A stretch of DNA of 64,000 nt, from the NCBI GenBank assembly GCA_021295955.1, contig JAGWBJ010000006.1:19016-83015 (forward strand), written 5' to 3'. The position numbers were made by a program, and so were the translations under genes. Each line of letters begins with the position of its first letter. Position 1 is the stretch's first letter. This document shows, in pieces, positions 1-8,431 of this stretch. The DNA is from Dehalococcoidia bacterium (GTDB lineage Bacteria; Chloroflexota; Dehalococcoidia; Lucifugimonadales; JAGWBF01). The notes below the pieces were generated by a model that ran no database searches, had not been told where the DNA came from, and was given only the letters and a program-made list of their open reading frames with translations.

Positions 1-2423
1 AGGGCGGCGCCCCCCACCAGGAGCGGCGCACTCACGCCAGCCTGGCGAAAGTCCCTCGCCGTCTCCACCATCATCTGCGCGGACTTCACCAGCAGGCCCG
101 ACAGCCCGATGATGTCCGGGTTGTGCTCCCGGTAGGCCTCGATCAGGTCCTGCGGCGGCACCTTGATCCCCAGGTTTATCACCTTGTACCCGTTGTTGGA
201 GATGATGATCTCCACCAGGTTCTTGCCTATGTCGTGGACGTCGCCCTTCACCGTGGCCAGCACCACCTTGCCCCGGGTGGCCGAGTCCACCCGCTCCATG
301 TGGGGCTCCAGGTGGGCCACCGCGAACTTCATGGACTCCGCGGACTGCAGCACCTCGGCCACGATGAGCTGGTTGGCATTGAACTGGCGGCCCACCTCGT
401 CCATCCCCGCCATCAGCGGGCCGTTGATTATCTCCAGCGCGGTCCGCCCGGCCAGCGCCTCGTCAAGGTCCTCGGCCAGCCCCTCCTTGGACCCCTCGAT
501 GATGGCCATGGCCAGCCGCTCGTCCAGGGGCAGGCTCCGCCGCTCCTCGGTGGTCGACTTGGGCGCCCGGTCCCTGAAGTGGGCCGCGAAGGCGGCCACC
601 GGGTCCTCTCCCCGGTTCCAGATCAGGTCCTCGGCCAGCCTCCGCTCCTCCTCGGGAATGGACGTGTACCTCTGCATCGACTCCGAGTTGACGATGGCCA
701 TATCCAGCCCGGCCTGGACGCAGTGGTACAGGAACACCGAGTTGAGCACCTCCCGGCCCGAGGGGGGCAGTCCGAAGGACACGTTGGAGATGCCGAGGAC
801 GGTCTTGCAGCGGGGCAGCGCCTGCCTGATGAGCCGCACTCCCTCGATGGTCTCCTCTCCCGACCCCACGTAGTTCTCGTCTCCCGTCCCCGCCGGGAAC
901 ACCAACGGGTCGAAGATCAGGTCCTCGGGGGCCACCCCGTACTTCCCGGTCAGGAGGTCATGGGACCTGCGCGCCACGTCCAGCTTGCGCTGCCGGGTGA
1001 CGGCCTGGGCCTGCTCCTTGTCGTCGTCGATGCACCCCACCACCAGGGCTGCGCCGTACCGCCGGGCCAGGGGGACCACAGCCTGGAACCGCGCCTCGCC
1101 GTCCTCCAGGTTGACGGAGTTGATGATGGACTTGCCTTGCAGCCGCTTCAGCGCCTCCTCGATCACATGGGCGTCCGTCGAGTCGATCATAACCGGCGCC
1201 TTGACCTTCTTGTTGAGCACATCCAGGAAGGTGGTCACGTCGGCCACTTCGTCGCGGTCGGGGTCCTGGAGGCACACGTCCAGCACATGGGCGCCGTTTC
1301 GGACCTGACGGCGCCCCACCTCGGCGGCCTCCTCGAAGCCGCCCCCGCTTATGAGGCGCCGAAAGCGGCGGCTCCCCAGGACGTTGGTCCGCTCCCCGAC
1401 TATGGCGGGCCGGACGTCTTCATCGATCACCACCGTCTCGATGCCCGAGACCCGGGTGTCCCTCCCGGTGGCCAGGGTCCTGTTGGCCGCGCCCTCGGCG
1501 GCCTCCACCAGCAGGCGTATGTGCTCCGGGGTGGTGCCGCAGCATCCGCCGATGAGGTTGACCCAGCCGGAGCCGATGAAGAGGCCCATGGTCGACGCCA
1601 TCATCTCCGGCGTCTCGTTGTATGTGCCGAACTCGTCGGGCAGGCCGGCGTTGGGCAGGCACGATACGGGGAACCGGGAAAGGGCCGCCAGGGTGCGGAC
1701 GTGGTCTGTCATGAAGGTCGGCCCCGTCGCGCAGTTCAATCCGATCCACAGCAGGTCCCGGTGGGCGAGGGACGTGTAGAACGCCTCCACGTCCTGGCCT
1801 GCCAGCAGGGTGCCCATGGGCTCCACGGTGCCCTGCACCGCCACCGGCAGCTCTCTCCCCAGCTCCTGGAAGGCCCGGTCGATGCCATCCAGGCCGGCCT
1901 TGATGTTCAGGGTGTCCTGGCCCGTCTCCAGCAGGAGCAGGTCCGCGCCCCCTTCCACCAGGCCCAGCGCCTGCTCCTGGAACGAGTCCGCCAGCTCGTC
2001 GAAGGTCACGCCGCCGGTCACCGAGATCGTCTTGGTGGTGGGCCCCATGGACCCGGCGACGAAACGAGGCCTGTCGGTGGTGGCAACCTCCGCCGCCGCT
2101 TTCCGCGCCAGGGCTGCGGCCTCCCGGTTGATGCGCCTGGCCTCGTGGGCCAGACCGTACTCGGCCAGCACCAGCGGCGTCGCGCCGAAGGTGTTGGTCT
2201 CCAGGATGTCGCACCCGGCGTCCAGGTAACCCCGGTGTATGCCGATGATGGCGTCGGGCCGGGTTACGACCAGATACTCGTTGCACCCCTCGTACTCCGC
2301 CCCGCCGAAGTCCTCCGGCCCCGGGTCCAGGGCCTGTATGGACGTGCCCATGGCGCCGTCCAGCACCAGTATTCGCCGTTGCAGAAGGGACTTGAGGGAG
2401 TTGGTCCGGTCGTTCTCGTTCAT
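1..2423 (-). CDS. metH: Cobalamin-dependent methionine synthase MetH, 3' part cut by window edge
   Basis: Transfers a methyl group from methyltetrahydrofolate to homocysteine through cobalamin. The reading frame is open to the window edge, so the ORF track does not list it; I translated the minus strand. About 807 residues are visible of a family that is usually about 1200. In order: homocysteine-binding barrel (LDGAMGT near residue 20, zinc ligands in GLNCATGP and IGGCCGTTPEHI), pterin-binding domain (VGERTNVLGSRRF), B12 cap (GMDEVGRQF) and B12-binding domain with the DVHDIG histidine loop. The activation domain would lie beyond base 1. Three in-frame ATGs occur at 2453, 2441 and 2423. The first overlaps a TATAAT box, so translation probably begins at 2441 or 2423, with a very short leader and no Shine-Dalgarno sequence. 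Confidence 0.96.
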   Translation of the reverse strand, partial: MNENDRTNSLKSLLQRRILVLDGAMGTSIQALDPGPEDFGGAEYEGCNEYLVVTRPDAIIGIHRGYLDAGCDILETNTFGATPLVLAEYGLAHEARRINREAAALARKAAAEVATTDRPRFVAGSMGPTTKTISVTGGVTFDELADSFQEQALGLVEGGADLLLLETGQDTLNIKAGLDGIDRAFQELGRELPVAVQGTVEPMGTLLAGQDVEAFYTSLAHRDLLWIGLNCATGPTFMTDHVRTLAALSRFPVSCLPNAGLPDEFGTYNETPEMMASTMGLFIGSGWVNLIGGCCGTTPEHIRLLVEAAEGAANRTLATGRDTRVSGIETVVIDEDVRPAIVGERTNVLGSRRFRRLISGGGFEEAAEVGRRQVRNGAHVLDVCLQDPDRDEVADVTTFLDVLNKKVKAPVMIDSTDAHVIEEALKRLQGKSIINSVNLEDGEARFQAVVPLARRYGAALVVGCIDDDKEQAQAVTRQRKLDVARRSHDLLTGKYGVAPEDLIFDPLVFPAGTGDENYVGSGEETIEGVRLIRQALPRCKTVLGISNVSFGLPPSGREVLNSVFLYHCVQAGLDMAIVNSESMQRYTSIPEEERRLAEDLIWNRGEDPVAAFAAHFRDRAPKSTTEERRSLPLDERLAMAIIEGSKEGLAEDLDEALAGRTALEIINGPLMAGMDEVGRQFNANQLIVAEVLQSAESMKFAVAHLEPHMERVDSATRGKVVLATVKGDVHDIGKNLVEIIISNNGYKVINLGIKVPPQDLIEAYREHNPDIIGLSGLLVKSAQMMVETARDFRQAGVSAPLLVGGAA

Positions 2424-2451
2424 GCAATTTGCCAGGGCCATAAGTCGTCCC

Positions 2452-2457
2452 ATTATA
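2452..2457 (-). promoter_or_regulatory. -10 element of metH (TGCTATAAT)
   Basis: On the minus strand the sequence reads TGCTATAATGG, an extended -10 box whose TATAAT overlaps the first possible ATG of metH. Transcription should start near 2445, leaving only a few bases before the ATG at 2441 or 22 bases before that at 2423. No well-spaced -35 box is evident. Confidence 0.6.
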
Positions 2458-2547
2458 GCATGTAGCGTGATAAGCCTACAATTAGTCAAGGGTTTGGGCA
2501 CTCGGTCCGGCGTCCGCGAGGCGAAGCGATATGGTAAAATGGGGTCG

Positions 2548-2579
2548 AACTATTTGTCACAGCCAACTATTTCTCACAG
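2548..2579 (+). repeat. 15-bp direct repeat upstream of EVE-domain gene
   Basis: Two copies of AACTATTTgTCACAG / AACTATTTcTCACAG (one mismatch) lie 17 bp apart between the metH promoter and the EVE-domain gene. The spacing is near two helical turns and the copies sit just after a TAAAAT sequence, so they could be an operator or simply a short duplication. Confidence 0.6.
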
Positions 2580-2610
2580 AGGGAGCCTCTTCTGGAGAAC
2601 AGGGGAACAG

Positions 2611-3117
2611 ATGCCCAGGAACTACTGGATGATGGTCATCAGCCCGGAGAATTTCCGGATAATCAGGGAGTTGGGGTTTACAGTCCAGGGGTTAAAGGCC
2701 CTGTATCACCGCAAGGCGCAGCGCATAGAGCCCGAGGACCGGATCCTGTACTACGTGGGAAGGGACCGCTACTTCCCGGCCACCGCCACGGCCACGTCAC
2801 GGTACTTCGAGGACGGGACTCACAAGTGGGCCAAAGACGGCAGCAGCGAATGGGCCTACGGAGTCCGCATCAAGCCCGAGATCGTGCTTGACGAGGAGCA
2901 GTACATCGACGCCCGGCAGCTCGCTCCCAGGCTCGACTACATCCGCAGGTGGTCCCCCGAGGACTGGTACATCGCCTTCGCCCAGACCAACCTCCACCTT
3001 CTGCCCAAGAGGGACTTCGGCCTGGTGGAGGACGAGATGCGCCGGTTGAGGGGAGAGCGGCCCAGGGGCCCGGAAAAGCCCGCCTCATCCGGCCGGGGCC
3101 GCCGGCGGCGCTCCTAG
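2611..3117 (+). CDS. EVE-domain (UPF0310, PUA-like) protein
   Basis: 168 residues from ATG 2611, preceded by AGGGGAACAG; the longer ORF-track start at 2239 overlaps metH on the other strand and is not needed. The sequence begins RNYWMMVISPENFRI and includes ILYYVGRDRYFPATATAT and WAYGVRIKPEIVL, which match the EVE/PUA-like fold (family known to bind modified nucleobases or RNA; members often lie beside defence or RNA genes). A basic Arg/Gly-rich tail (GRGRRRRS) closes the protein. Its stop overlaps the stop of the convergent queG gene by four bases. Substrate unknown. Confidence 0.8.
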   Translation: MPRNYWMMVISPENFRIIRELGFTVQGLKALYHRKAQRIEPEDRILYYVGRDRYFPATATATSRYFEDGTHKWAKDGSSEWAYGVRIKPEIVLDEEQYIDARQLAPRLDYIRRWSPEDWYIAFAQTNLHLLPKRDFGLVEDEMRRLRGERPRGPEKPASSGRGRRRRS

Positions 3118-4259
3118 GAGCCCTCGGCCCCCCTCGCCCGGGCCTCGCCCAGGGCAAGCTCCATCTCCTCGACGACATCCCGGTCCTCCTCGCGCCCAAC
3201 GGCGGCCTCCAGGCCGCGCCTGGCGTCGTCTCCTCCCAGCCGGCCCAGGGCCCAGGCCGCGTGTCCCCTGACCAGGGGCTCGTCGTCCTCCAGCGCCTCC
3301 ACCAGCGCCGGCACGGCGCCCTGGTCCCCCGAGTTGCCCAGGGCCACGCAGGCGTTTCGCCGAAGTCCCGACCGCTTGGCCCGCTTGGCCGGGCTGTTCC
3401 TGAACCGCTCCCGGAACTCCTCTTCGCTCATACGGAGGAGGCCCACCAGGTCCGGGGAGGTGAACCGGCGCTTTCGGAACGCCTGCTCCCTGGTGTACGC
3501 GGCCTTCACGTTGACCGGGCACACGTCCTGGCAGATGTCGCAGCCGAAGACCCAGTCGTACATCAACGGCCGGTACTCCCGGGGAATGGCCCCCCGGTTC
3601 TCGATGGTCAGGTGGGAGATGCAGCGGGCGTTGTCGATGACGTAGGGCGCCACGATGGCCCCGGTGGGACAGGCGTCTATGCACCGGACGCAGCTTCCGC
3701 ACGTCTTCTTGAGGGGAGGGTCGGGCTCCAGCTCCAGGTCCGTGACGAGCTGGCCCAGGAACACCCACGAGCCGTGGGAGCGGGTAAGCACGTTGGTGTT
3801 CTTGCCGAACCAGCCGATGCCTCCGCGCTCCGCCGCCGCCCGGTCCAGCATCGGCCCGTCGTCCACGTACCACCGGGCGGCCACCTCCCTGCCCAGGCCC
3901 TGGGAAAGCCGTTGGGCCAACCCGCGCAGCCTCTCTTTGATGACCTTGTGGTAGTCGTCCCCCCAGGCATAGCGGGCCACCCTGCCCGCGGGGGCGCCGT
4001 CCCGGGACTCTCCGTCGGGGCGGTGGTAGCTCATGCCCACCGTGACGATGGACCTGGCTCCCGGGAGCAGGGCCTGGGGGTCGCAGCCGCGCCGGACCCG
4101 GGCTTCGGTGAACCAGGGGAGCCCGTCCATCAGCCCCTGGCGTATGCGCTCCAGCGTGACGGCCTGGTGCTCCGAGAAGGCCTCCGCCGAGGCGATGCCC
4201 ACCAGGTCGAAGCCCAGCTCCAGGGCGCACTCCTTGACCCTTTTCTTCAGATCGCCCAC
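3114..4259 (-). CDS. queG: Epoxyqueuosine reductase QueG with C-terminal HEAT repeats
   Basis: Last step of queuosine synthesis: cobalamin-dependent reduction of epoxyqueuosine in tRNA. Visible features are the N-terminal QueG domain (ELGFDLVGIASAEAF, VGMSYHRP), a central cobalamin-binding region (DDGPMLDRAAAERGGIGW) and two ferredoxin-type [4Fe-4S] motifs, CGSCVRCIDACP and CDICQDVCPVN. The last third is a HEAT-repeat extension (GAVPALVEALEDDEPLVRGH), as in long QueG proteins. The ORF track starts at GTG 4283, but a CATAAT -10 box lies at 4266-4271, inside that N-terminus. The GTG at 4259 is seven bases below this box and fits the family N-terminus, so I favour a leaderless start there (381 residues). 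Confidence 0.93.
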   Translation of the reverse strand: MGDLKKRVKECALELGFDLVGIASAEAFSEHQAVTLERIRQGLMDGLPWFTEARVRRGCDPQALLPGARSIVTVGMSYHRPDGESRDGAPAGRVARYAWGDDYHKVIKERLRGLAQRLSQGLGREVAARWYVDDGPMLDRAAAERGGIGWFGKNTNVLTRSHGSWVFLGQLVTDLELEPDPPLKKTCGSCVRCIDACPTGAIVAPYVIDNARCISHLTIENRGAIPREYRPLMYDWVFGCDICQDVCPVNVKAAYTREQAFRKRRFTSPDLVGLLRMSEEEFRERFRNSPAKRAKRSGLRRNACVALGNSGDQGAVPALVEALEDDEPLVRGHAAWALGRLGGDDARRGLEAAVGREEDRDVVEEMELALGEARARGAEGS

Positions 4260-4265
4260 CGCCCC

Positions 4266-4271
4266 ATTATG
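4266..4271 (-). promoter_or_regulatory. -10 element of queG, implying leaderless mRNA
   Basis: Minus strand reads GGCATAATGGGG. The CATAAT hexamer ends seven bases before GTG 4259, the start that best fits the QueG family, so the transcript probably begins at the initiation codon. Confidence 0.5.
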
Positions 4272-4376
4272 CCATATCGCCACGGAGCCGGCGGCGACAA
4301 GGGCTATTGGCTTGGCGGAGTACGAGATGCGTACGTGGAGGGCGAAAATACCCGCGGGTTTGTCCCGTGGTCAAGA

Positions 4377-6722
4377 TCACCTAACGAATACTGAATAGGT
4401 GCTTACGGGGATAGATTCACCCGATGAATGATCAGCCCACACCAACAGGGTGTAAACGCCGGGCCCGAACTCTTCCACAGCATAGCCTATGGCGGCGGAC
4501 ACTGTAGTCTCACCGCCGGCAACTTGCCACGTTTCGGCGGTGTGCCACGGCACTGTCCCTTCCCTCCGCGTGGTGACTGCGGGCGGGGCTACACACTCCT
4601 CTACGTCTCCTCTATCCACGCGAAAGGGACGCTTCGTTTCGGGGTCGACCGTATAGGGGTCTTGCGGAAACTCCCGAGACAGACTGTACGAATCCCGCTC
4701 GTAATACCAACCCTGATCTAAGGGCGGCCTAATCGTAGCGACAGGCCACTGCCCAAGGGAATAGGAATGACTCGCACCCAATTGCCCAAAGGTCAATTCG
4801 TGGGGCCACTCGTCATACCAGATTTGTATACCGGACAGTTCCAAGTCGTCGTCAAGAGCGGCTTTGAACTCCAGGACGCCGGCACTTGAGATGGTGGGCA
4901 GGCGAGTGTAGCGGAGATAATCCCTGTCGAACAACTGGACTATGGAACAGCCTACATTATCGCAGGCAATCCCCAGATGCACGATGGTGTGCCAGGGATC
5001 GAGGATGTTTCTACGGTGTCCTGGGCTGCTCATAAGCCCGGTTTGTGCTTCCTCGACGGACGTCGTCTGGGCCGTGGTACGATACCGTGCGTCAGCGGAC
5101 AGAGGGCATCCTCTGCCGCTGACGTTTTCTGAAGCGGACCCGGCGCCGCCGGCCAACGTGTACCGCATGTATGGTTTTAGGCCGTCACGACCCCAATGGC
5201 TCAAGTAGCCGTGTCGGAGACTATCCTCGGCGTGATGTTGCGCCGACGGGTTGTCGCCGAGAACGACCGCATTGAGCCCGCTGGCGATTCTTGCTTGGTT
5301 GATAAGGCCAAGCATATGCTGCTTAAGGTCCCAATTCCTGAAAGCTGGGCTTGGAGTAGGGGTCGGGGAAGGCTTGGGAGTAGGGGTTGGAGTCGCAGTA
5401 GGAGTAGGAATGGCAGTGGCCGTCGGCGTCTTGGTAGATGCGGGTTTCGGAGTGGCAGTAGGTGTGGCGGCGGGACTCGGCCGGCCTCCCGGCTGCTCTA
5501 CCTCCCGTTCTTCCGGGACACGAGTGCGGGTGGGTTTCGGCGTAGGGGTGGGTCTGGGTCTAGGGGTCGGAGTTGACGTTGGGAGGACATCCAGGCCCGG
5601 TGGCGACCCATCGGAGCCGCCAGACCCGGAATCCGAATCTACTACATTCCATACTAAAGCAGCTACGATTACCACCGCTCCTATGACAACCGCCCAGATC
5701 AAGAGTCCCGGTCCTCTCTGGCTGCCTCCAGAGGGCGACGGCAATCGCCTATCTCTTGGCGGGGTGGGCGGCGGGCCCTCGGGAGGGCCGCCTGATGAGG
5801 TCCTCCCGGCCGTCGCGGTTCGCGAAGGCGCCCCTGGTTCAACGTGCCCCTCCCTTGGACTGGCGTAGGTCCCAGGGGCGGAGTAGGCCTCGGCGTCTAT
5901 CTCCAGGTACGTATAGGGGCCCCTTAAGCTCGAAGAGTCGATATTAGGACCGGCTCCGTCAGCCGCCGTCAGCCGGTCCGCGCTAAGGATGGCCTGTTTG
6001 ATGTCGGGGTGGTCCAAGCGGTGTAGGGCAAGCCGCGTGGCCAGGGTGTGCCCCGGGACGAGAATGCTGTAGACCGCCGCCCGGGTCACACCCTGCACCC
6101 GTTGCAAGCTTGGAAGGTGCGAATGGCTGTACCAGCGGTCGAACTCCTCCCGTTCAGCCGGGTCCGACGTGTCCAAGAACAGCAACCTGACCGCCGCGGG
6201 GCCGGTCTTGGCGACAGGGTTTAACTCCCGGACCTCCGACAGGCATGAGGTTTCGGACTTCGGCGGATATTCGACGGCTCCCCCAGGCGCGGACCCGCTG
6301 GGGACGATCTCCGCGAAAACATAGCTTCCCACGGGTTCGATAACAGCGACCCGCCTGTTCAAAGCGGTTGTCTCCGACTCGATGCGGGAGAGATGGTTGA
6401 CACAGGCGATGATGTTGGACCCCTGCAGGTCATAGACAGCAAGGAACTGGCTTGGGCCGCCGTCCGGATAGGCATTGGCGTAAAGTGTGGCCCGTACCAA
6501 CCCCGGCGAGTCCTTGAGAGCGGGGAAGTAGAGGTGCAGGTACCACCTGACGAACTCGTCTCGGCGGGACAGGTCCGCACAGTTGGTGAACAGCAGGAGA
6601 AGGCCGTTTCTCTGCCGGCTTCTCGCGACGTTGGTTGAGGGCCTGGCCCTGCCTGGTCTACACGCCGTGCACGTGCAGGAGGGAGGATGGTCGCAATACC
6701 AGTTTGGCCTTCCCATCGTCAT
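4377..6722 (-). CDS. Membrane protein: Cys motif, two dimeric-barrel-like repeats, TM, Pro/Thr linker, CAP domain
   Basis: 781 residues with an unusual order. Residues about 5-20 hold GRPNWYCDHPPSCTCTAC, a possible metal site also found in the next small gene. Two repeats follow, each starting with a hydrophobic strand and then (R/E)EF.RWY.H..P.L (about 38-140 and 165-270); they resemble EthD/dimeric alpha-beta barrel proteins. A single transmembrane helix (LLIWAVVIGAVVIVAALVW) precedes a long Thr/Pro repeat linker. The C-terminal half contains a CAP/SCP domain (LINQARIASGLNAVV, HYG-like HHAEDSLRHGYLSHW, SENVSG, SSPGHRRNIL), then a beta-rich tail. Inferred topology: repeats inside, CAP domain outside. 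The gene is more AT-rich than its flanks. No Shine-Dalgarno is evident; M3 (6716) is an alternative start. Confidence 0.8.
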   Translation of the reverse strand: MTMGRPNWYCDHPPSCTCTACRPGRARPSTNVARSRQRNGLLLLFTNCADLSRRDEFVRWYLHLYFPALKDSPGLVRATLYANAYPDGGPSQFLAVYDLQGSNIIACVNHLSRIESETTALNRRVAVIEPVGSYVFAEIVPSGSAPGGAVEYPPKSETSCLSEVRELNPVAKTGPAAVRLLFLDTSDPAEREEFDRWYSHSHLPSLQRVQGVTRAAVYSILVPGHTLATRLALHRLDHPDIKQAILSADRLTAADGAGPNIDSSSLRGPYTYLEIDAEAYSAPGTYASPREGHVEPGAPSRTATAGRTSSGGPPEGPPPTPPRDRRLPSPSGGSQRGPGLLIWAVVIGAVVIVAALVWNVVDSDSGSGGSDGSPPGLDVLPTSTPTPRPRPTPTPKPTRTRVPEEREVEQPGGRPSPAATPTATPKPASTKTPTATAIPTPTATPTPTPKPSPTPTPSPAFRNWDLKQHMLGLINQARIASGLNAVVLGDNPSAQHHAEDSLRHGYLSHWGRDGLKPYMRYTLAGGAGSASENVSGRGCPLSADARYRTTAQTTSVEEAQTGLMSSPGHRRNILDPWHTIVHLGIACDNVGCSIVQLFDRDYLRYTRLPTISSAGVLEFKAALDDDLELSGIQIWYDEWPHELTFGQLGASHSYSLGQWPVATIRPPLDQGWYYERDSYSLSREFPQDPYTVDPETKRPFRVDRGDVEECVAPPAVTTRREGTVPWHTAETWQVAGGETTVSAAIGYAVEEFGPGVYTLLVWADHSSGESIPVSTYSVFVR

Positions 6723-6755
6723 CGTTTGGGGTTGTGCGGGCAGGCCGCAGGGCCC

Positions 6756-6905
6756 TCATCGGTGCTTGCCGAATGGATTGAGCGCCCTTTTCAGCCTGGC
6801 AAGCAGCCCCTCCTCCCCGCGTCCTTTACCCAGCCTCCGGTCCTGACAATTTTGGCAGGTGCAGGCGGGAGGGTGGTCATAATACCACTCGGGACGGCCT
6901 GTCAT
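6756..6905 (-). CDS. Small 49-residue protein with H-P-P-A-C-T-C-x2-C motif
   Basis: Too short for the ORF track; I translated it by hand as 50 codons from ATG 6905 to TGA 6756. The N-terminus GRPEWYYDHPPACTCQNC is nearly the same as residues 4-21 of the CAP-domain protein encoded just downstream on the same strand (GRPNWYCDHPPSCTCTAC). A basic tail, LLARLKRALNPFGKHR, could be amphipathic. The conserved His and three Cys suggest a small metal-binding knuckle. The match to its neighbour argues that this is a real gene or a recent duplicate of the N-terminal module. Function unknown. Confidence 0.65.
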   Translation of the reverse strand: MTGRPEWYYDHPPACTCQNCQDRRLGKGRGEEGLLARLKRALNPFGKHR

Positions 6906-7049
6906 GGTGTAAAGACCTCGCTATTTCCGGCTTGGCTATGACGTGCCTTGGCAAAGGATAGGTGGATGCCCTATGCCTGTCAACGTAAGCCCTGGAGGCC
7001 GCGGCGCCGGCGGCAAGGCGGTCTTTCCTTGCCTTGCCGCAGCTTGTCA

Positions 7050-7472
7050 CTATTGCCCGTCCAAGAGCAGGTCCCTTGCTTTGTTCAGATCGCGCATCCG
7101 CTGGCCTCCGTTGGGGTTACGGTCCGGGTGGTACTTGAACGCCTCGCGCCTCCAGGCCGCATCAATCTCCTGGCGGCTGGCCCCCACCTTCAGACCCAGC
7201 AGCGCGTAGGCCGCCACCCTCCTGGAGTCCGTCGGGGGCCGCTGCGGAGGTACGCCGCCGACGTTGTGGGCGCGTTGCCTTTGCCTTAGCCAGGCCTCTA
7301 GGCGTTCCCGTGCCGCCCTGTCCCGGGCATACTGTTCCTGGTACGCTGCGGCGCAAGGCGGACACCGGCAGGTGGAGTCGTGGCGGTTCACGTACCGGCG
7401 TGCCAATACGGCCACCAACACTAAGGCGGCGGCGACGGCGGCTATGACGGACAGGGCAGCAAGGACTTCCAT
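7050..7472 (-). CDS. Membrane-anchored J-domain (DnaJ-like) protein
   Basis: 140 residues from ATG 7472; the ORF-track extension to 7703 has no plausible protein character. Residues 1-25 form a transmembrane helix ([20 protein letters not shown]), followed by [12 protein letters not shown], which echoes the H-x3-CxC-x2-C motif of the two genes downstream. A charged helical stretch then leads to a C-terminal J domain ([18 protein letters not shown], with the HPD tripeptide in [11 protein letters not shown]). J domains stimulate Hsp70 ATPase; here an Hsp70 would be recruited to the cytoplasmic face of the membrane. It is transcribed toward the small Cys-motif gene and the CAP-domain gene, so the three may form one unit. 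Confidence 0.85.
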   Translation of the reverse strand: MEVLAALSVIAAVAAALVLVAVLARRYVNRHDSTCRCPPCAAAYQEQYARDRAARERLEAWLRQRQRAHNVGGVPPQRPPTDSRRVAAYALLGLKVGASRQEIDAAWRREAFKYHPDRNPNGGQRMRDLNKARDLLLDGQ

Positions 7473-7738
7473 GCCTGGATTAAGTCTACACAAAGAGCGG
7501 TACACCGACCACCCCTCCAGCTGGCGTCCTCGTCGTCCGCCAGCCCCACCGCCACCGCTACGCCGTCGAAGGTGCACAGGCTCCCGTCCAGCCCGTCGTG
7601 CAACGGCAGTAGGCCTCCCACTCCGAAGAGCCCCTGCGGACCCTCCCGAACAACCAGATATTGGCAGATATTGGTCGACGGGTCTTCCCACACACCTCCC
7701 CAATGGGCCCGCACCAATGGGCCCTCACCGGGAGTCAA
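7442..7738 (-). CDS. Doubtful hypothetical ORF upstream of J-domain gene
   Basis: A 98-codon reading frame overlaps the start of the J-domain gene by 31 bases. Its first part ([17 protein letters not shown]) looks protein-like, but the rest is Gly/Leu-rich without a recognised motif and no strong ribosome site is seen. It is listed because the 407-base interval between the J-domain gene and the peroxiredoxin holds nothing else but a promoter. Confidence 0.2.
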   Translation of the reverse strand: MTPGEGPLVRAHWGGVWEDPSTNICQYLVVREGPQGLFGVGGLLPLHDGLDGSLCTFDGVAVAVGLADDEDASWRGGRCTALCVDLIQAWKSLLPCPS

Positions 7739-7808
7739 CCCACGCCTGGTGACCCTATGCCCTTCGCTATGAGATGCCCCCTCGGTGGTATGCCAGCCGT
7801 CTATGCGC

Positions 7809-7814
7809 TATAAT
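7809..7814 (+). promoter_or_regulatory. -10 element (CTATAAT) upstream of peroxiredoxin
   Basis: GCGCTATAATGTAG lies 66 bases before the peroxiredoxin ATG, which has its own ribosome site AGAGGAG. It is the only clear promoter for the tandem peroxiredoxin pair. No consensus -35 box is evident. Confidence 0.6.
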
Positions 7815-7879
7815 GTAGCCGCCCCACGCCCTGACGGGCCGGTAGAGAGCCCAACGTACCCGGAAAGAGGAGTTATTCC

Positions 7880-8356
7880 ATGTCTGTCGACGTCGGCCAG
7901 TCGGCCCCCGACTTCACCCTCCACGGCACCGACCTGAAGAGCAGGAGCCTGGGCGAGTTCAGCGGCCAGAACGTGGTCCTCGCCTTCTTTCCCGGCGCCT
8001 TCACCGGCGTCTGCACCGACGAGATGTGCGCCCTGCGGGACCGGGTCGACCAGTTCAACTCCCTGAACGCCCAGGTGCTGGGCATCAGCGTAGACCCGCC
8101 CTTCTCCCAGAAGGCGTGGGCCGACGCCAACAACATCAACTTCCCCCTGCTGAGCGACTTCACCCGCCAGGTGGTCAACCAGTACGGGGTCGCCTTCCCC
8201 AACCTCGCCGGAATGGAGGGGTACGTGGCGGCCAACCGGGCCGTGTTCCTAGTGGACAAGGGCGGCGTGGTCAGGTACAAGTGGGTCGCCCCCCAGGTCA
8301 CCGCGGAGCCCGACTACGACGAAATCAGGCAGGCCCTGAGCGGCCTGGGAGGATAG
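7880..8356 (+). CDS. Peroxiredoxin (AhpE/BCP-like), cysteine form
   Basis: Thiol peroxidase of the AhpC/TSA family that reduces peroxides in the cytoplasm. 158 residues, the usual size. N-terminal [10 protein letters not shown], then the peroxidatic site [17 protein letters not shown] with Cys45 and a second cysteine at 50, the conserved Trp region [17 protein letters not shown], and [21 protein letters not shown] sits seven bases before the ATG. The next gene downstream (127 bases away) encodes a paralogue whose equivalent of Cys45 is UGA, so this gene provides the internal alignment that identifies the catalytic position there. Confidence 0.95.
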   Translation: MSVDVGQSAPDFTLHGTDLKSRSLGEFSGQNVVLAFFPGAFTGVCTDEMCALRDRVDQFNSLNAQVLGISVDPPFSQKAWADANNINFPLLSDFTRQVVNQYGVAFPNLAGMEGYVAANRAVFLVDKGGVVRYKWVAPQVTAEPDYDEIRQALSGLGG

Positions 8357-8431
8357 CCCCAAGCCCCCGGCGGGCGGGATCGCGCCGCCGAACGCGCGGC
8401 CGGCCCGCAGCCGGGTCGCCGCAGGTCAGCC

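Noticed and set aside
123-2465. 780-codon plus-strand ORF covering the left end
   Set aside because: It is the antisense shadow of metH; the true minus-strand frame encodes a full set of methionine synthase motifs.
2949-4394. 481-codon plus-strand ORF
   Set aside because: Antisense of queG; composition is Pro/Gly/Arg/Leu-rich with no domain.
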